The notes beneath the pieces are model-generated. The model saw nothing but the letters and a program-made list of their open reading frames with translations, was not told the DNA's origin and did not search any database. Shown here in pieces: positions 9,855-21,435 of a stretch of 64,000 bases of DNA (the first letter of the stretch is position 1; every line of letters starts with the position of its first letter). A program made the translations under genes and the position numbers. Origin of the DNA: Trichomonas vaginalis G3 (taxonomy: Eukaryota; Parabasalia; Trichomonadida; Trichomonadidae); the NCBI RefSeq assembly GCF_026262505.1, contig NC_067204.1, positions 22,537,300 to 22,601,299 on the forward strand, given 5' to 3'.

Positions 9855-11603
9855 TTATAATATGCTACAAAATGAAAAACCACTTATTTCACTGGTATCT
9901 GCTCCATGAGAAATAAGAAGATCGACAATTTCTTTGTTTTGATTTTCTTTGGCAATATAAAGTGCTGTTCTTCCATCATTATTTTCTTCATCGATATCTG
10001 CACCATATGAAATAAGAAGTTCAACTGCCTCTTTACAATTTTGTTCGGCTGCATTATAAAGAGCAGTCCTTCCATCATTATCTTCTTCATTGATATATGC
10101 GCCATGAGTGAGAATAAATTCGACTATTTCTGTCTTATTTTGCAACGCTGCAAGATGTAGAGGGGTTTCACCATCTATATTTTTTGCATTTATATATACG
10201 CCATGGGAAAAAAGAAGTTCAGCAATATCTTTACTATTTTGTTCTGCTGCGAGATGAAGAGCTGTTTCTCCATCTATATTTGTTTGATTGACATCTGCAC
10301 CATGTGCAATAAGAATTTCAGCTATTTCTTTACAATTTAGTTCTGCTGCATTACAAAGAGCGGTTTCGCCATCTCCATCTTTCTCATTGATAAGTGCGCC
10401 ATGAGAAATAAGAAGTTCGACCGTTTCTTTACTATTTTGCAACGCTGCAATATGAAGAGGAGTTTCTCCTTTAGAGTTTTTTTCATTGACATCTGCACCA
10501 TGTGAAAGAAGAAGTTCTACTATTTCTATGTTATCTTGCAGCGCTGCAAGATGGAGAGGGGTTTCTCCATCTTGATTCATTCTATTGACATTTGCACCAT
10601 ATGAAATGAGAAGTTCCACTGTTCCTTTACAATTAAGTTGTGCTGCTTGATGAAGAACGGTTGTTTCTGATTCAAATTCACTGTTGACAAGCGCACCGTT
10701 ATTAAGGAATTATTCGGTCAAATGTGGAACATCAAACATTGTTGATTCGAAAAAGCATTGGTTAGCATCATTTGTTAGATCGAAATAAATTAAAAATGCC
10801 TCAATATTATGGTATTGACCGCAACATTCTACATCGATGTTAAAATTATTCTCTTTCATCACATATGTAACAAAATTAATGTTGTGCGATATAATTGCAT
10901 ATTCCAAACTTTCTTCGTCTGGCCATTCATTATTCAAGCACTCCGAAATGATCGCTTGATTTCTTCCCAAATATGAAAGATTGAGACATCTTTGTGTTAT
11001 TTCGGATTTAAATTTCGTTCTTAAGAACTTGAAACAATCAAATGATCCGTAGTAACAGCATAATTCAAGTAATGAATATCCATTCTCACTAAAAGGATAT
11101 AATTTGCTTTTGATTCTTTGATTCTTTACATAAAAGTTGCCACTTTCTGTGAATTTGATTAATCTTTCTGTGTCATTATTCATAATTGCTCTGTAAATTG
11201 TATCATTTGAAAGTAAATCCAAATTTTTTGTTTGAATTTTTTTGAAATCATCAGTCTTGTGTAATTTAATTCCATATTCTTTATAAAAAAGATAATTTGT
11301 AACTAATGAAAGATCTTTGACCTCTTTTATATGATAATCGTCATAGATGAATTTCGCAAGAGACAAATATGACTTTGTACAGCGGTTATTAAATGGAATA
11401 ATATGTAAAATGTTTTTAATAACATTTCTGGGAAGTTGTTTATTTGTTTCAATCAACTCAGTTTTGATTTTGTTATAAATCGACTTTATTTCTTCTTCAT
11501 TATTTGTTTTTAACTGATACAGTGCATTGTATGAATCGATGTAGTATTTACAAATACTTCTCAATTCATTGTATTTATTTGAATCCGTGACTTGATCATA
11601 CAT
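9855..11603 (-). pseudogene. Ankyrin gene copy A, interrupted by one TAA
   Basis: A DUF3447 region (starting MYDQVTDSNKYNELRS at 11603) is followed in the same frame by about eight ankyrin repeats ending at 9855. A single TAA at 10712-10710, at the DUF3447/ankyrin junction (after VPHLTE), where gene 1 has a Tyr codon, would cut the product to about 297 aa. The ankyrin half beyond it is free of further stops and could restart at an internal Met (MELLISYGANVN, 10619). From about residue 30 on it is essentially identical to copies B and C, while its first codons and upstream DNA match gene 1, so it reads as a recombinant. Confidence 0.85.
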
Positions 11604-12200
11604 GAAAAAATTTGAAAGCCTTTCTTCAGACAATACTTCAAATCAAAATAAGCAATGATGGATTTTTCATATTAGTGTAGTAACGGCTTGGCTGAGTTGT
11701 TAAGTCAATGAATTGCTAATCCTATGGATTTAATTCCTGTCTTTCGTCTTAAAGATTTACTTATACCCATCTGACGAGGATTCAAATTTTTGACGATGAG
11801 CATGAAGAATAATTGAAAATCAGCCTTAAACTAAAGAAATTGAATGCCGTGTCAATACGGCGAAAGCTTGCCCGAAACACTAAAAAAACTAATACGTATA
11901 TAAAAGTTTGCTGTTGGAAAAATATATATCTATTGAAATTAATTATTTCAAAAAAATCATCGAGTATTTGTTAATTTTGAATGAAAGAGTTCAACAATTT
12001 CGTTGTATAGTGCCTGGGGAAAATTCTTTAATAATATACAATCTTAATGTAAAGGCTTTTCATTTAATTTTAATAATTTTTTCACTTATGTAAAAAATCT
12101 AACAAAAAGAATTCGTATTTAAAATTAAATTTAAATGATTGCTTAACTTTTATTTGCTCAAACTGTGCTTCTTTTGTTTTAACAAAAGGTATTTTCCTGT
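11604..12200. repeat. Intergenic spacer, repeat unit copy 2
   Basis: Near-exact copy of 9248-9854, offset by 2356 bp, with a few one-base length differences in A/T runs. No gene is seen other than the tRNA-like relic. Confidence 0.88.
11682..11749 (+). pseudogene. tRNA-Ser(GCU)-like relic, copy 2
   Basis: Identical to the relic at 9326-9393 and carried along with the spacer duplication, offset 2356 bp. Confidence 0.4.
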
Positions 12201-13958
12201 CTATATATAATATAATATGCTACAAAATGAAAAACCACTTATTTCACTGGTATCTGCTCCATGAGAAATAAGAAGATCGACAATTTCTTTGTTTTGATTT
12301 TCTTTGGCAATATAAAGTGCTGTTCTTCCATCATTATTTTCTTCATCGATATCTGCACCATATGAAATAAGAAGTTCAACTGCCTCTTTACAATTTTGTT
12401 CGGCTGCATTATAAAGAGCAGTCCTTCCATCATTATCTTCTTCATTGATATATGCGCCATGAGTGAGAATAAATTCGACTATTTCTGTCTTATTTTGCAA
12501 CGCTGCAAGATGTAGAGGGGTTTCACCATCTATATTTTTTTGCATTTATATATACGCCATGGGAAAAAAGAAGTTCAGCAATATCTTTACTATTTTGTTC
12601 TGCTGCGAGATGAAGAGCTGTTTCTCCATCTATATTTGTTTGATTGACATCTGCACCATGTGCAATAAGAATTTCAGCTATTTCTTTACAATTTAGTTCT
12701 GCTGCATTACAAAGAGCGGTTTCGCCATCTCCATCTTTCTCATTGATAAGTGCGCCATGAGAAATAAGAAGTTCGACCGTTTCTTTACTATTTTGCAACG
12801 CTGCAATATGAAGAGGAGTTTCTCCTTTAGAGTTTTTTCATTGACATCTGCACCATGTGAAAGAAGAAGTTCTACTATTTCTATGTTATCTTGCAGCGCT
12901 GCAAGATGGAGAGGGGTTTCTCCATCTTGATTCATTCTATTGACATTTGCACCATATGAAATGAGAAGTTCCACTGTTCCTTTACAATTAAGTTGTGCTG
13001 CTTGATGAAGAACGGTTGTTTTCTGATTCAAATTCACTGTTGACAAGCGCACCGTTTTAAGGAATTATTCGGTCAAATGTGGAACATCAAACATTGTTGA
13101 TTCGAAAAAGCATTGGTTAGCATCATTTGTTAGATCGAAATAAATTAAAAATGCCTCAATATTATGGTATTGACCGCAACATTCTACATCGATGTTAAAA
13201 TTATTCTCTTTCATCACATATGTAACAAAATTAATGTTGTGCGATATAATTGCATATTCCAAACTTTCTTCGTCTGGCCATTCATTATTCAAGCACTCCG
13301 AAATGATCGCTTGATTTCTTCCCAAATATGAAAGATTGAGACATCTTTGTGTTATTTCGGATTTAAATTTCGTTCTTAAGAACTTGAAACAATCAAATGA
13401 TCCGTAGTAACAGCATAATTCAAGTAATGAATATCCATTCTCACTAAAAGGATATAATTTGCTTTTGATTCTTTGATTCTTTACATAAAAGTTGCCACTT
13501 TCTGTGAATTTGATTAATCTTTCTGTGTCATTATTCATAATTGCTCTGTAAATTGTATCATTTGAAAGTAAATCCAAATTTTTTGTTTGAATTTTTTTGA
13601 AATCATCAGTCTTGTGTAATTTAATTCCATATTCTTTATAAAAAAGATAATTTGTAACTAATGAAAGATCTTTGACCTCTTTTATATGATAATCGTCATA
13701 GATGAATTTCGCAAGAGACAAATATGACTTTGTACAGCGGTTATTAAATGGAATAATATGTAAAATGTTTTTAATAACATTTCTGGGAAGTTGTTTATTT
13801 GTTTCAATCAACTCAGTTTTGATTTTGTTATAAATCGACTTTATTTCTTCTTCATTATTTGTTTTTAACTGATACAGTGCATTGTATGAATCGATGTAGT
13901 ATTTACAAATACTTCTCAATTCATTGTATTTATTTGAATCCGTGACTTGATCATACAT
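12201..13958 (-). pseudogene. Ankyrin gene copy B, stop plus several frameshifts
   Basis: Near-identical to copy A over the DUF3447 half and carries the same TAA after VPHLTE (13067-13065). The ankyrin half additionally differs from A by four one-base indels: loss of an A near 13053, an extra T near 13020, one T fewer near 12832 and one T more near 12538. Three of the four are in T runs. They break the ankyrin frame into pieces. Its 3' end is also slightly rearranged, so the tail reads on by three residues (YYI). This is either recent decay of a redundant copy or sequencing/assembly error in homopolymers. Confidence 0.82.
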
Positions 13959-14036
13959 GAAAAAATTTGAAAGCCTTTCTTCAGACAATACTTCAAATCA
14001 AAATAAGCAATGATGGATTTTTCATATTAGTGTAGT

Positions 14037-14104
14037 AACGGCTTGGCTGAGTTGTTAAGTCAATGAATTGCTAATCCTATGGATTTAATTCCTGTCTTTC
14101 GTCT
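14037..14104 (+). pseudogene. tRNA-Ser(GCU)-like relic, copy 3
   Basis: Third copy of the tRNA-like relic, offset 2355 bp from copy 2, in the spacer later hit by the Polinton. Confidence 0.4.
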
Positions 14105-14399
14105 TAAAGATTTACTTATACCCATCTGACGAGGATTCAAATTTTTGACGATGAGCATGAAGAATAATTGAAAATCAGCCTTAAACTAAAGAAATTGAAT
14201 GCCGTGTCAATACGGCGAAAGCTTGCCCGAAACACTAAAAAAACTAATACGTATATAAAAGTTTGCTGTTGGAAAAATATATATCTATTGAAATTAATTA
14301 TTTCAAAAAAAATCATCGAGTATTTGTTAATTTTGAATGAAAGAGTTCAACAATTTCGTTGTATAGTGCCTGGGGAAAATTCTTTAATAATATACAATC

Positions 14400-14405
14400 T
14401 TAATG
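14400..14405. repeat. Polinton target-site duplication, left (TTAATG)
   Basis: TTAATG lies just before the element's A run and again at 37995-38000 just after its T run. Unoccupied paralogous spacers have it once, in CAATCTTAATGTAAAGG. Six base pairs is the usual Polinton duplication length. Confidence 0.9.
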
Positions 14406-14468
14406 AAAAAAAAAAAAAAAAAAAAAAAAAGGTAGTGGGGCCTCCAGGCACTTCGTGCCCTCTAGCCC
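14406..14468 (+). repeat. Polinton left terminal inverted repeat
   Basis: 25 A residues, then GGTAGTGGGGCC and a core ending TCTAGCCC. The core can fold as GGGCC/T, TCCA, GGCAC, TTC, GTGCC, CTCT, AGCCC: two 5-bp stems separated by a symmetric internal loop. Confidence 0.93.
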
Positions 14469-14509
14469 TGAAGATGTTTAGTATAATGAAGTTTTTTTTT
14501 TCTTGGGAT

Positions 14510-14540
14510 GGGCTTCCAGGCACTTCGTGCCCTCTAGCCC
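14510..14540 (+). repeat. Extra copy of the end-repeat hairpin core
   Basis: A second copy of the 31-base hairpin core (GGGCTTCCAGGCAC...CTCTAGCCC) sits about 70 bp inside the left end and matches the right-end version slightly better than the left terminal copy does. The right end has one copy only. Confidence 0.9.
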
Positions 14541-14802
14541 ATAAAAAATTTTTGAGAGTCGTCGCCGTTGACTTTTTTGTAGAGCGCTCAAAATAGTATA
14601 ACTTTGTCCGGACAAGTAAGGGTCTATCGTCGCTACAGGAAAAGTTACAGGCGTTCCAAGGAAGTATACTTTGAGAAGCCTTTTCTCCTTATAGAATGAG
14701 ATAGGACGGTTATTTTACAAAACTGACAACACTTTGACCGAGTAGTTTTTTGTGCTGAACAAAAAGTGTCATATAAACATCTGTCAAAAACCGTTTTTTA
14801 CT

Positions 14803-14808
14803 TCACTT
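14803..14808 (+). promoter_or_regulatory. Initiator-like TCACTT
   Basis: TCACTT fits the T. vaginalis initiator consensus TCA-Y-W; its A lies 7 nt before the ATG at 14812. AAAAAGTGTCA lies further up at 14761-14771. Confidence 0.5.
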
Positions 14809-14811
14809 AAA

Positions 14812-16503
14812 ATGCCACGTAAGCTACGTAAGAATATACGTAAGAGGAAGAGAGCATTGAAACATCCAATAGTAAAACTGACACCACAACAACAGTTGCA
14901 ACAACAAATGATGAATGACCCCACTATGTTGCAACAAATGTCAAGCAACCCTATGCTTTTAAACCGAGTTATTGGTGCACAGAGTGGAGGTTTAAGAGCG
15001 GCACTTTTAGCGAAAATGGCAGGCTATGGTGGAGCTGCAGACGGAACAGCTTATAACCCTCAAAGTCAAATGAATTTGAGTTCACTCAAAAATCAAATAA
15101 CAGATGTCAAAAAGTCAAACATAGACATACAGAAACAAATCAGTGAAAACGAAAAGAAACTAGAATATGACAGACACACAAAGAAACTCAATGAGTTAAA
15201 CGTAGAGAAAAAGAAGAAAGAAGAACAACTGAAAGAACTAAGTACAGAGGAATATGCGAAAAAAGTGTCAGAAAAAGCAGCAGAAGTAGCAAAAATGGAA
15301 CAAGATGTCATAAATTTGAAAAACCATACTACTCAATATAAAATACTGAAAGATGAAGAGATAAAACAAAAAGCCCTGAAGACATATATGGATAGCGATG
15401 AGTATAAAAAAGAAGTTGAAGCAAATGTAAAGGCAGAAAAACTTTTACAGTTGCAAAACCAAACCGTACAGTATGAAAACTTAGCACAAGAAAGTAAAAA
15501 TAACGACGCAGCCATGCAAAAGGCAATGAAAAGCGCAGAATATATAAAAGCTAATAATGACTGGTTAGATGCCCAAGCCAACGCCAAAGCAGCCCAACTT
15601 ATAGGGTCAATAAGGACAAAAATACAAGCGGATGAAGACAGTTCAAATGAAGCTTTAACAAATGCTGACTTTAAGAACGCTTTCGAAGCTCTTCATAGTA
15701 AGGTGAAACAAGTGAACGACTTCTCATCTGGAAAGAAACTGAAGTCTGAAGGTTTCGACAAAGAGTTAAAAGAAGTAGCACAAAATATGACGAAAATAAC
15801 AGATGCAGCAACGAGACAGGCAGTTCAAAGTGCCTATGACGCCGTTAGAGCAACTGTTGTGAAAAGTCAAGAAAAAGAGTTACAACAGACCAAAACAGAC
15901 CTAGTAAATGCTTTCTTAAGAACGAAAAGTCAGGTAGGACATTACGCTGCAGATGGAACATATGTGCCAGCTGGTGGAACTTATATACCACCAAACCCTC
16001 CAAGAGAAGCACCTGCACCAGGACTACCTAGAACATTTACATCGTCACATGAACACAGACACAGGCATGCACCAAAACCAACACAACAACCAACAGTTCA
16101 AAACCCTGCACAACAACAACAACAACAACAACCAACACAACAACCAACAGTTCAAAATCCAGCACAACCAACAGTTCAAAACCCTGCACAACAACAACCA
16201 CAAACAGAGCAAGGACATAAAAGAAGTAGAGAACAAGGAAACCAAGAATTCTTAAAAATGCTTAAAGAAGAGTGTGGTTTCCCAGATACTGTTGACTTTA
16301 GTGACAGATATAAAGAAGCTATTAGAAAGTTCAAGGATGGAAATACTGACCCGAACCTATTTAGCTTTATGGCTCAGCACCAAAACGGATATAATCTCAA
16401 ACCTGGAAAATACAAGCTCGCTAAGGGATATGATTTAATAGCATATCATCCAAATGACATGGATGAATTTACTCCGAGATATTTTGATGTCAGAGCTAAA
16501 TGA
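14812..16503 (+). CDS. Polinton Gln-rich coiled-coil protein, unknown
   Basis: About 563 aa. The N-terminus is strongly basic (RKLRKNIRKRKRALKH), followed by a Gln/Met-rich stretch, a long heptad-like Glu/Lys-rich coiled coil (about residues 90-370), and a Pro/Gln low-complexity segment with repeats of QPTVQNPAQ. A compact C-terminal domain of about 100 residues ends in YFDVRAK. The basic start and coiled coil would suit a virion core or scaffold protein that touches DNA, but no family is recognised. It is the first gene inside the left end and is followed closely by a related-looking structural region. Confidence 0.6.
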   Translation: MPRKLRKNIRKRKRALKHPIVKLTPQQQLQQQMMNDPTMLQQMSSNPMLLNRVIGAQSGGLRAALLAKMAGYGGAADGTAYNPQSQMNLSSLKNQITDVKKSNIDIQKQISENEKKLEYDRHTKKLNELNVEKKKKEEQLKELSTEEYAKKVSEKAAEVAKMEQDVINLKNHTTQYKILKDEEIKQKALKTYMDSDEYKKEVEANVKAEKLLQLQNQTVQYENLAQESKNNDAAMQKAMKSAEYIKANNDWLDAQANAKAAQLIGSIRTKIQADEDSSNEALTNADFKNAFEALHSKVKQVNDFSSGKKLKSEGFDKELKEVAQNMTKITDAATRQAVQSAYDAVRATVVKSQEKELQQTKTDLVNAFLRTKSQVGHYAADGTYVPAGGTYIPPNPPREAPAPGLPRTFTSSHEHRHRHAPKPTQQPTVQNPAQQQQQQQPTQQPTVQNPAQPTVQNPAQQQPQTEQGHKRSREQGNQEFLKMLKEECGFPDTVDFSDRYKEAIRKFKDGNTDPNLFSFMAQHQNGYNLKPGKYKLAKGYDLIAYHPNDMDEFTPRYFDVRAK

Positions 16504-18043
16504 CAATTCAACTTTCGTCATGAAACGCGTAAAAAATAGAGACGGAACGAAAGAACAAAAGCTTATGAATGCGGATGACGTAGATAGGGAAATTGTTGAA
16601 AACGGTCTCGGAATATATGAAATGCCAGCAGATGAGGTACAAGAAACTCCACAGGAAGAAGTTCAGATACAACCAGACATGGAAGAAATAGTTCAGCAAC
16701 AACAGCTAGAAGAGCCTGAAGGAAACGAACAAGTCCCTCCTTTGGAAACTAACTTCACAGAACTAGATGAAGATTTGGAACAGCCGAAAAATCTTGACCC
16801 TCAACAAGTGTATGCGGAGAATATGGAATCTTTCCAAGAGTCTAAGAAAAATTCGGCTGACATAGTAGAAGAATATCGAAAAAATGTTTGCCGACATACA
16901 AAAGACTCCAACACCAGATGAAAATATTCAGCATAGAATGGAAGTACTGAAAGAAAATGTACACAAATACAACAACCCTTTTTACTTACGAGCATTTAAC
17001 GTTCAATCTTCGGATGAACTCGGTGAAAATAAAGGTTAAATTTCAAGAAAACATATAGAAATGAAACATTGTTTAAAGTTCATTCAGAACCTAACCAAGA
17101 TGGAAACAAACCTACTTTTGTTTCTGCAGACGATGGAACTACAATGAGATGGGGTCATAAAGCTAATCCGGATAGGTGGTTCATAAACTTACAACCTCAA
17201 TTCCAAGAAGTTGTAGACGCAATGGAAGTCAATGGTGAACGAGATATAGCTGGTATTTTAAGCGCGGCTTTAATGCCATTGAAAGATATGAAAGATGCAG
17301 ATATTTTGAACCAGTATGAAATGAACATGGCTGATGGAAATATAACACCTGACGTTCTAGAACATTTATCTCAAAGAACTACACAGAACCATAGAGATGG
17401 TATATTTGGTGAAGAGTTTAGAAAGAAAGTTAGGGAGAGCGAAGGAAGAGAACCTATTGTACATGACCTTGCAAACGAAAGTTTACAAAATGTCATAAAA
17501 ACTTACTTTGCAGACAATGACCTGAGAAGGGATGAATATTTAAGAAAACTCAAATGGACAGTACCAAATGAAATGTTAGTATTGAAAAACATGTTCCTTG
17601 ACAAAATAAAACCAACTACAGAAATAAACGACGCAAGACTGAAAGATTGGGTAAAAGCTTTCCCATTCACAAAAGATATAGTTGGTAACATGGAAAGAAA
17701 ACCAGAATGGCTACAAAAACATATATTTGGAAACGAGCATATTCCATATGGACAGGCACTGTTTGAAGAGCTTGAACCGGAAACTCAGGAAAGAGTCATG
17801 CAAACAATACGCAAAGACTCAAATACAAACTATGACAAACTCTTTCTAGGATATAGGTTACCTGAGATGGGCGACCAGAGCCCAAAGGCAAAAAGGACAT
17901 GGGAAATTTGCAACATACTAGATGAACATAATGCAAAGATGCAACAACTTCAAGCAGAGGGCAATGAAGGAAAAAGAAGAGTTAAAAACTCAGTCAGGAA
18001 GAAAGTAAAGCTTGGTCCACGTGGGTTCTATTATGACATATAA
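16454..18043 (+). pseudogene. Polinton uncharacterised structural-type region (fossil)
   Basis: Lies between the coiled-coil gene and the capsid candidate. The left third is acidic and Gln/Glu-rich; the right two-thirds encode an alpha-helical, charged protein whose last residues (KKVKLGPRGFYYDI) are basic. No family is recognised. Position next to the capsid candidate suggests virion proteins. The reading is broken in a few places. Confidence 0.5.
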
Positions 18044-18070
18044 ATCCAACTATTCTATATTTTTACTCAT

Positions 18071-19680
18071 ATGAAATGTACGCCGCTCAGAATATAACGC
18101 CAACAGTTTTGGATGCTATGAATGGAAATGTTTCTGAATGGTATAACGAATGCGACAATGCCATTAGAAGGTCAGAAATAGTTCCTGGAACTTACGAATA
18201 TACAACTGCTGTTTCTATGGAAACGTAGGTGAGTTTGGAGAAGTTCTTCAACAACAGTAGATATTGCTTGCGACAGGTTTCATATAATTTCTATTGACAA
18301 CTCTTTCTTATACGTGGAACAAGACATTGAAATAAAACCTTCTGCCAAGTTGTCTGACAAGAAAGGTTGCAATGGAATTTTCTATGTCGGATACCAATAT
18401 GCTCCAGAAGTTTTCATGGGATATAAGATATATTCTAACTCTGACTTAGTTCAAACAGTAACATGGGCAAACTATGAATGGTTCGCTTTAAGAAACTCAG
18501 TACAACCACAAGCTAGAGAACAAACAGACCAGTATGCAACTATTGAGAAAATAAGAAGACTTGACCCTAACGTTCCAGGAGTTTATGTTAACCTTTCTGG
18601 ACAAACTGCAGCAGCAGTAACCAAAGTAAAACTGAAACTTAGAGTTCCTTTGTCATCTTTCCTCATCTTCAGGTTTTTAAGATACTTGCCAAACTGGGCA
18701 GGAAAAATTTCTATCGAACTTACTCCAAGCAAAAATAACTTAGTCATTGCACCAACACAAGACCCATTCACTCTTACAGAAGTAGTGGGAACAAATAAAA
18801 TGTCATTCGCCGACTTTTGCAAAAACAAAGTTGACTTAGACTTTGGTTTCTCAAACCTCAACACTGAAGTAAACTATTATTTCAATGCTGCTGGAGATGC
18901 TTGGGACCCAGTTAAGTTCACATGCGAAAAGTTTGAATGCAAGAGAATAGAAAGCAGACTTGCAGTCTATATGTTGGACCCAGATATTTCAAATGCTTTA
19001 GCTGCCAAATATATTGCAGTTCCACTTATGTTCCCTATACACCAAATATCTGTCAAAGACTTTGCAGGTGAAGTTGGAAACCAAAGTGCTGACCCAGGTG
19101 CAAGAACAGATATTGCTTTAACAACTGCAATGAAACATGCAGATACTATGTTTGTACTGTTCAGACGAACTATAAATGACTATTCTTGCTTCTACAACCT
19201 GGTATTAAATACCATATAAACATAGATGGCAAATACTATCCAAGAGAAGAATATTCTACAGTTGAGGATATGAGGTCATACAACTTGACATTAGATGCTA
19301 TGAACTTTAACAACAACTTCACAACAACCATTAACCCTGAAATGCAAAGTTCTATTATGCCATATGTGAAAGTATGGACCCATACAGGAGCTCAAAAAAC
19401 TCAATATACAAATGGAGACCGTTCAAACTTTTGGCTTGGCATTCCATTTGCTGACTCAGAAGACTTTATGGGTGGTATTTCAACTGTTGGTACAGTTCAA
19501 ATACAATATACTGGTGACAGAGACGGTCCAGATGAATTGAAAGCAAAGAAGTTTACAAAACCAATAGCACTTTTCACGGAAGATGCTCTTTTGAAGATTC
19601 GTTCGATGAAACCTGCTGGGGCTCCTCAGATTGGTATAACGACAGCTTCCATCGAGCAGATTTTGGCAGCAGGTCAGTAA
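18071..19680 (+). pseudogene. Polinton major capsid protein candidate (fossil)
   Basis: A beta-strand-rich coding region of about 1.6 kb with blocks typical of the double-jelly-roll capsid proteins of Polintons: a hydrophobic strand pair around FLIFRFLRYLPNWAGKISIEL, and later strands spaced by Pro/Asn-rich loops. Length and position (before a penton-like candidate and upstream of the helicase and ATPase) fit the morphogenetic module. The assignment rests on layout and pattern, not on a profile match. The gene is broken. Confidence 0.55.
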
Positions 19681-19993
19681 GTTGTTCTTGAACTGACTTC
19701 TCTCCGTCAAATATTGACAGTACGCCAGTTTTGACATAAAATTGTAAGATAAACTTACCTTTAGAAATATCTGTAAGTTTTGAAGTTATATTTTTGTCTG
19801 CTTCAAGAACTTTCACCATTTCAGTTATACCAACTTTCTTTGCTTTATGAAAATATTTTGGTTCAGCAAAGACTGCTATTCTATAACATTTTCCATTGTT
19901 TGTGTAAAGAACTATTCTGTCAATGTATTTGTATTGTTTGTGTGTGTAAACTTTGTTCTGCTTCAATTCGAAGAGATACTCGAATACGTCCAT
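19574..19993 (-). CDS. Polinton small protein, unknown, antisense to capsid 3' end
   Basis: 139 aa from an ATG at 19993; its C-terminal third overlaps the end of the capsid candidate on the other strand. The body alternates predicted strands and helices (KYIDRIVLYTNNGKCYRIAV) and the tail is Ser/Glu-rich. No family is recognised. The gene start lies back-to-back with the plus-strand gene at 20012, sharing an 18-bp promoter gap. Confidence 0.5.
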   Translation of the reverse strand: MDVFEYLFELKQNKVYTHKQYKYIDRIVLYTNNGKCYRIAVFAEPKYFHKAKKVGITEMVKVLEADKNITSKLTDISKGKFILQFYVKTGVLSIFDGEKSVQEQLTDLLPKSARWKLSLYQSEEPQQVSSNESSKEHLP

Positions 19994-20011
19994 CTTTTTA
20001 TTCTAAGTAAA

Positions 20012-20593
20012 ATGTCATTTCCGAAAAATAGAAGCGTGAGTGTTTCAAAAGGTTTAATGGCGGTGGCAGATGTGAAGTTAAATTCACCAACTCAAACAAA
20101 CAGTCAAAGTGTTGTTGTCAATGTCAAAGAAAGAGATGTTGAAGTGGGGAAACCATACGAAGACGAAGATGGTATAACAATAGTTCCTGTAAAAGAACAA
20201 CCAACATATCCTGAAGTTAGCAGAGACTTAAGTTCTGTTGCAGATATTCGAAACGACTACCAACAACTGAAAGACAAACTTCAAACTCAGGAGAAGATTT
20301 GTCAAGCTTTAAGTATAATGTTAAACTTGGTCGAACACAACCCTGTAAAAGTGAACTCATATGTCATTGCACCTCATGAAGTTTTGAAAGAACTATTGAA
20401 ACTTTTGACAGAGGCAGACGATATAAACATCAAAGAAATAGAACCCGACGTTAGTTGCTGTGGTGTTTCATATAATGTCATTGACAAGATATACGTTATG
20501 AAAGGAGGTGAAACGTTGAACTTAAAGTATAGTTTCCCAGACGTCATAAAAATATTTGACGACCACAACATTTCATTAAAATTTATTTGCTAA
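20012..20593 (+). CDS. Polinton 193-aa protein, unknown
   Basis: Starts at an ATG (MSFPKNRSVSVSKGLM) after TTTATTCTAAGTAAA. A Ser/Val-rich N-terminus, a short coiled coil (about 85-105) and a compact C-terminal part (VSCCGVSYNVIDKIYVMKGG) can be seen. Position after the capsid candidate suggests a virion or assembly role, but no family is recognised. Confidence 0.5.
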   Translation: MSFPKNRSVSVSKGLMAVADVKLNSPTQTNSQSVVVNVKERDVEVGKPYEDEDGITIVPVKEQPTYPEVSRDLSSVADIRNDYQQLKDKLQTQEKICQALSIMLNLVEHNPVKVNSYVIAPHEVLKELLKLLTEADDINIKEIEPDVSCCGVSYNVIDKIYVMKGGETLNLKYSFPDVIKIFDDHNISLKFIC

Positions 20594-20597
20594 GTAA

Positions 20598-21407
20598 ATG
20601 GCAGAAGACATAATGGTTTATACTATTACGACTAAAAACCCTGAGTCATATAATTCTATAACAACAAACTTACAAAGTCCTCAAGGACGATATTGTAAAA
20701 CTAACTTTAAACACAATGACGACTAAAGCCTGTTTTGCTCTTTTGACACCAGAAGACTTTGTTGTTGTGAATGGTAAAAAATACTCCTTTGAAGAACTTA
20801 CTCAGATATACCACCAACAGGTTTTGTTGACTTATTTAATACTTTAAGGACGGATGTAACATGTGCTGCAACTAGAGCAGGTTTCATTATGTTTGGATGT
20901 CCGACTGAGTTAGTAAAACGATATGAGCTATAATACAAAACTTATATCTGGTTTTACTACCAACAGTTTCCTATAACAGGAAAAGGTGTCATACAAGGAA
21001 TGTCTGTTCCATTGACTTTAAGTACACCTATTTTATATATTGTTTCAAACTTAGGTTCAAAGTGCTATTCGAATGTCGACAGAAACTACTATGACCAAAA
21101 GATACTCATGCGTATAAACAACACATTCTCTGGTTTGCCTATTGTTCATTCGAATGCAGAGTTTTCAGCTTTAGTGAACTCAAACACTTTAGCAAACATA
21201 AACTTAACCTTAGTCGACGCAAACTTTGTTCCTGTAAAACTTTTATGTCCTATGTATTTGTCAATGACGGCAGAAAGTTTCGAATTGGAAGATGCAACTG
21301 GTGAAAGTATTGTATTACAAGAACAACTTCAACAACAAATAGCTCAAGAACAACTTCAACAACAAATAGCTCAAGAACAACAAATGCAACAACAAAGTCA
21401 AGAATAA
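20598..21407 (+). pseudogene. Polinton penton-like minor capsid candidate (fossil)
   Basis: Follows the previous gene after 4 bp. It encodes a beta-rich protein with blocks PILYIVSNLGSKCYSN, KILMRINNTFSGLPIVHS and LANINLTLVDANFVPVKL. This is the layout of the single-jelly-roll minor capsid (penton) proteins that pair with Polinton major capsids. The tail is a Gln-rich repeat of EQLQQQIAQ. Assignment is by pattern and position only; the gene is broken. Confidence 0.45.
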
Positions 21408-21435
21408 AAAAATATTATTTTTTTTTTTTATAAAA

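Larger units (their letters stand above)
13959..14405. repeat. Intergenic spacer copy 3, left part
   Basis: Matches 9248-9694 in the first spacer, then stops at the Polinton boundary. The remainder continues at 38001. The last six bases, TTAATG (14400-14405), are the target-site duplication. Confidence 0.92.

Noticed and set aside
14406-14430. Poly-A tail of a retrotransposon
   Set aside because: The mirror-image T run at the right end, matching cores and the 6-bp duplication show it is part of a terminal inverted repeat.
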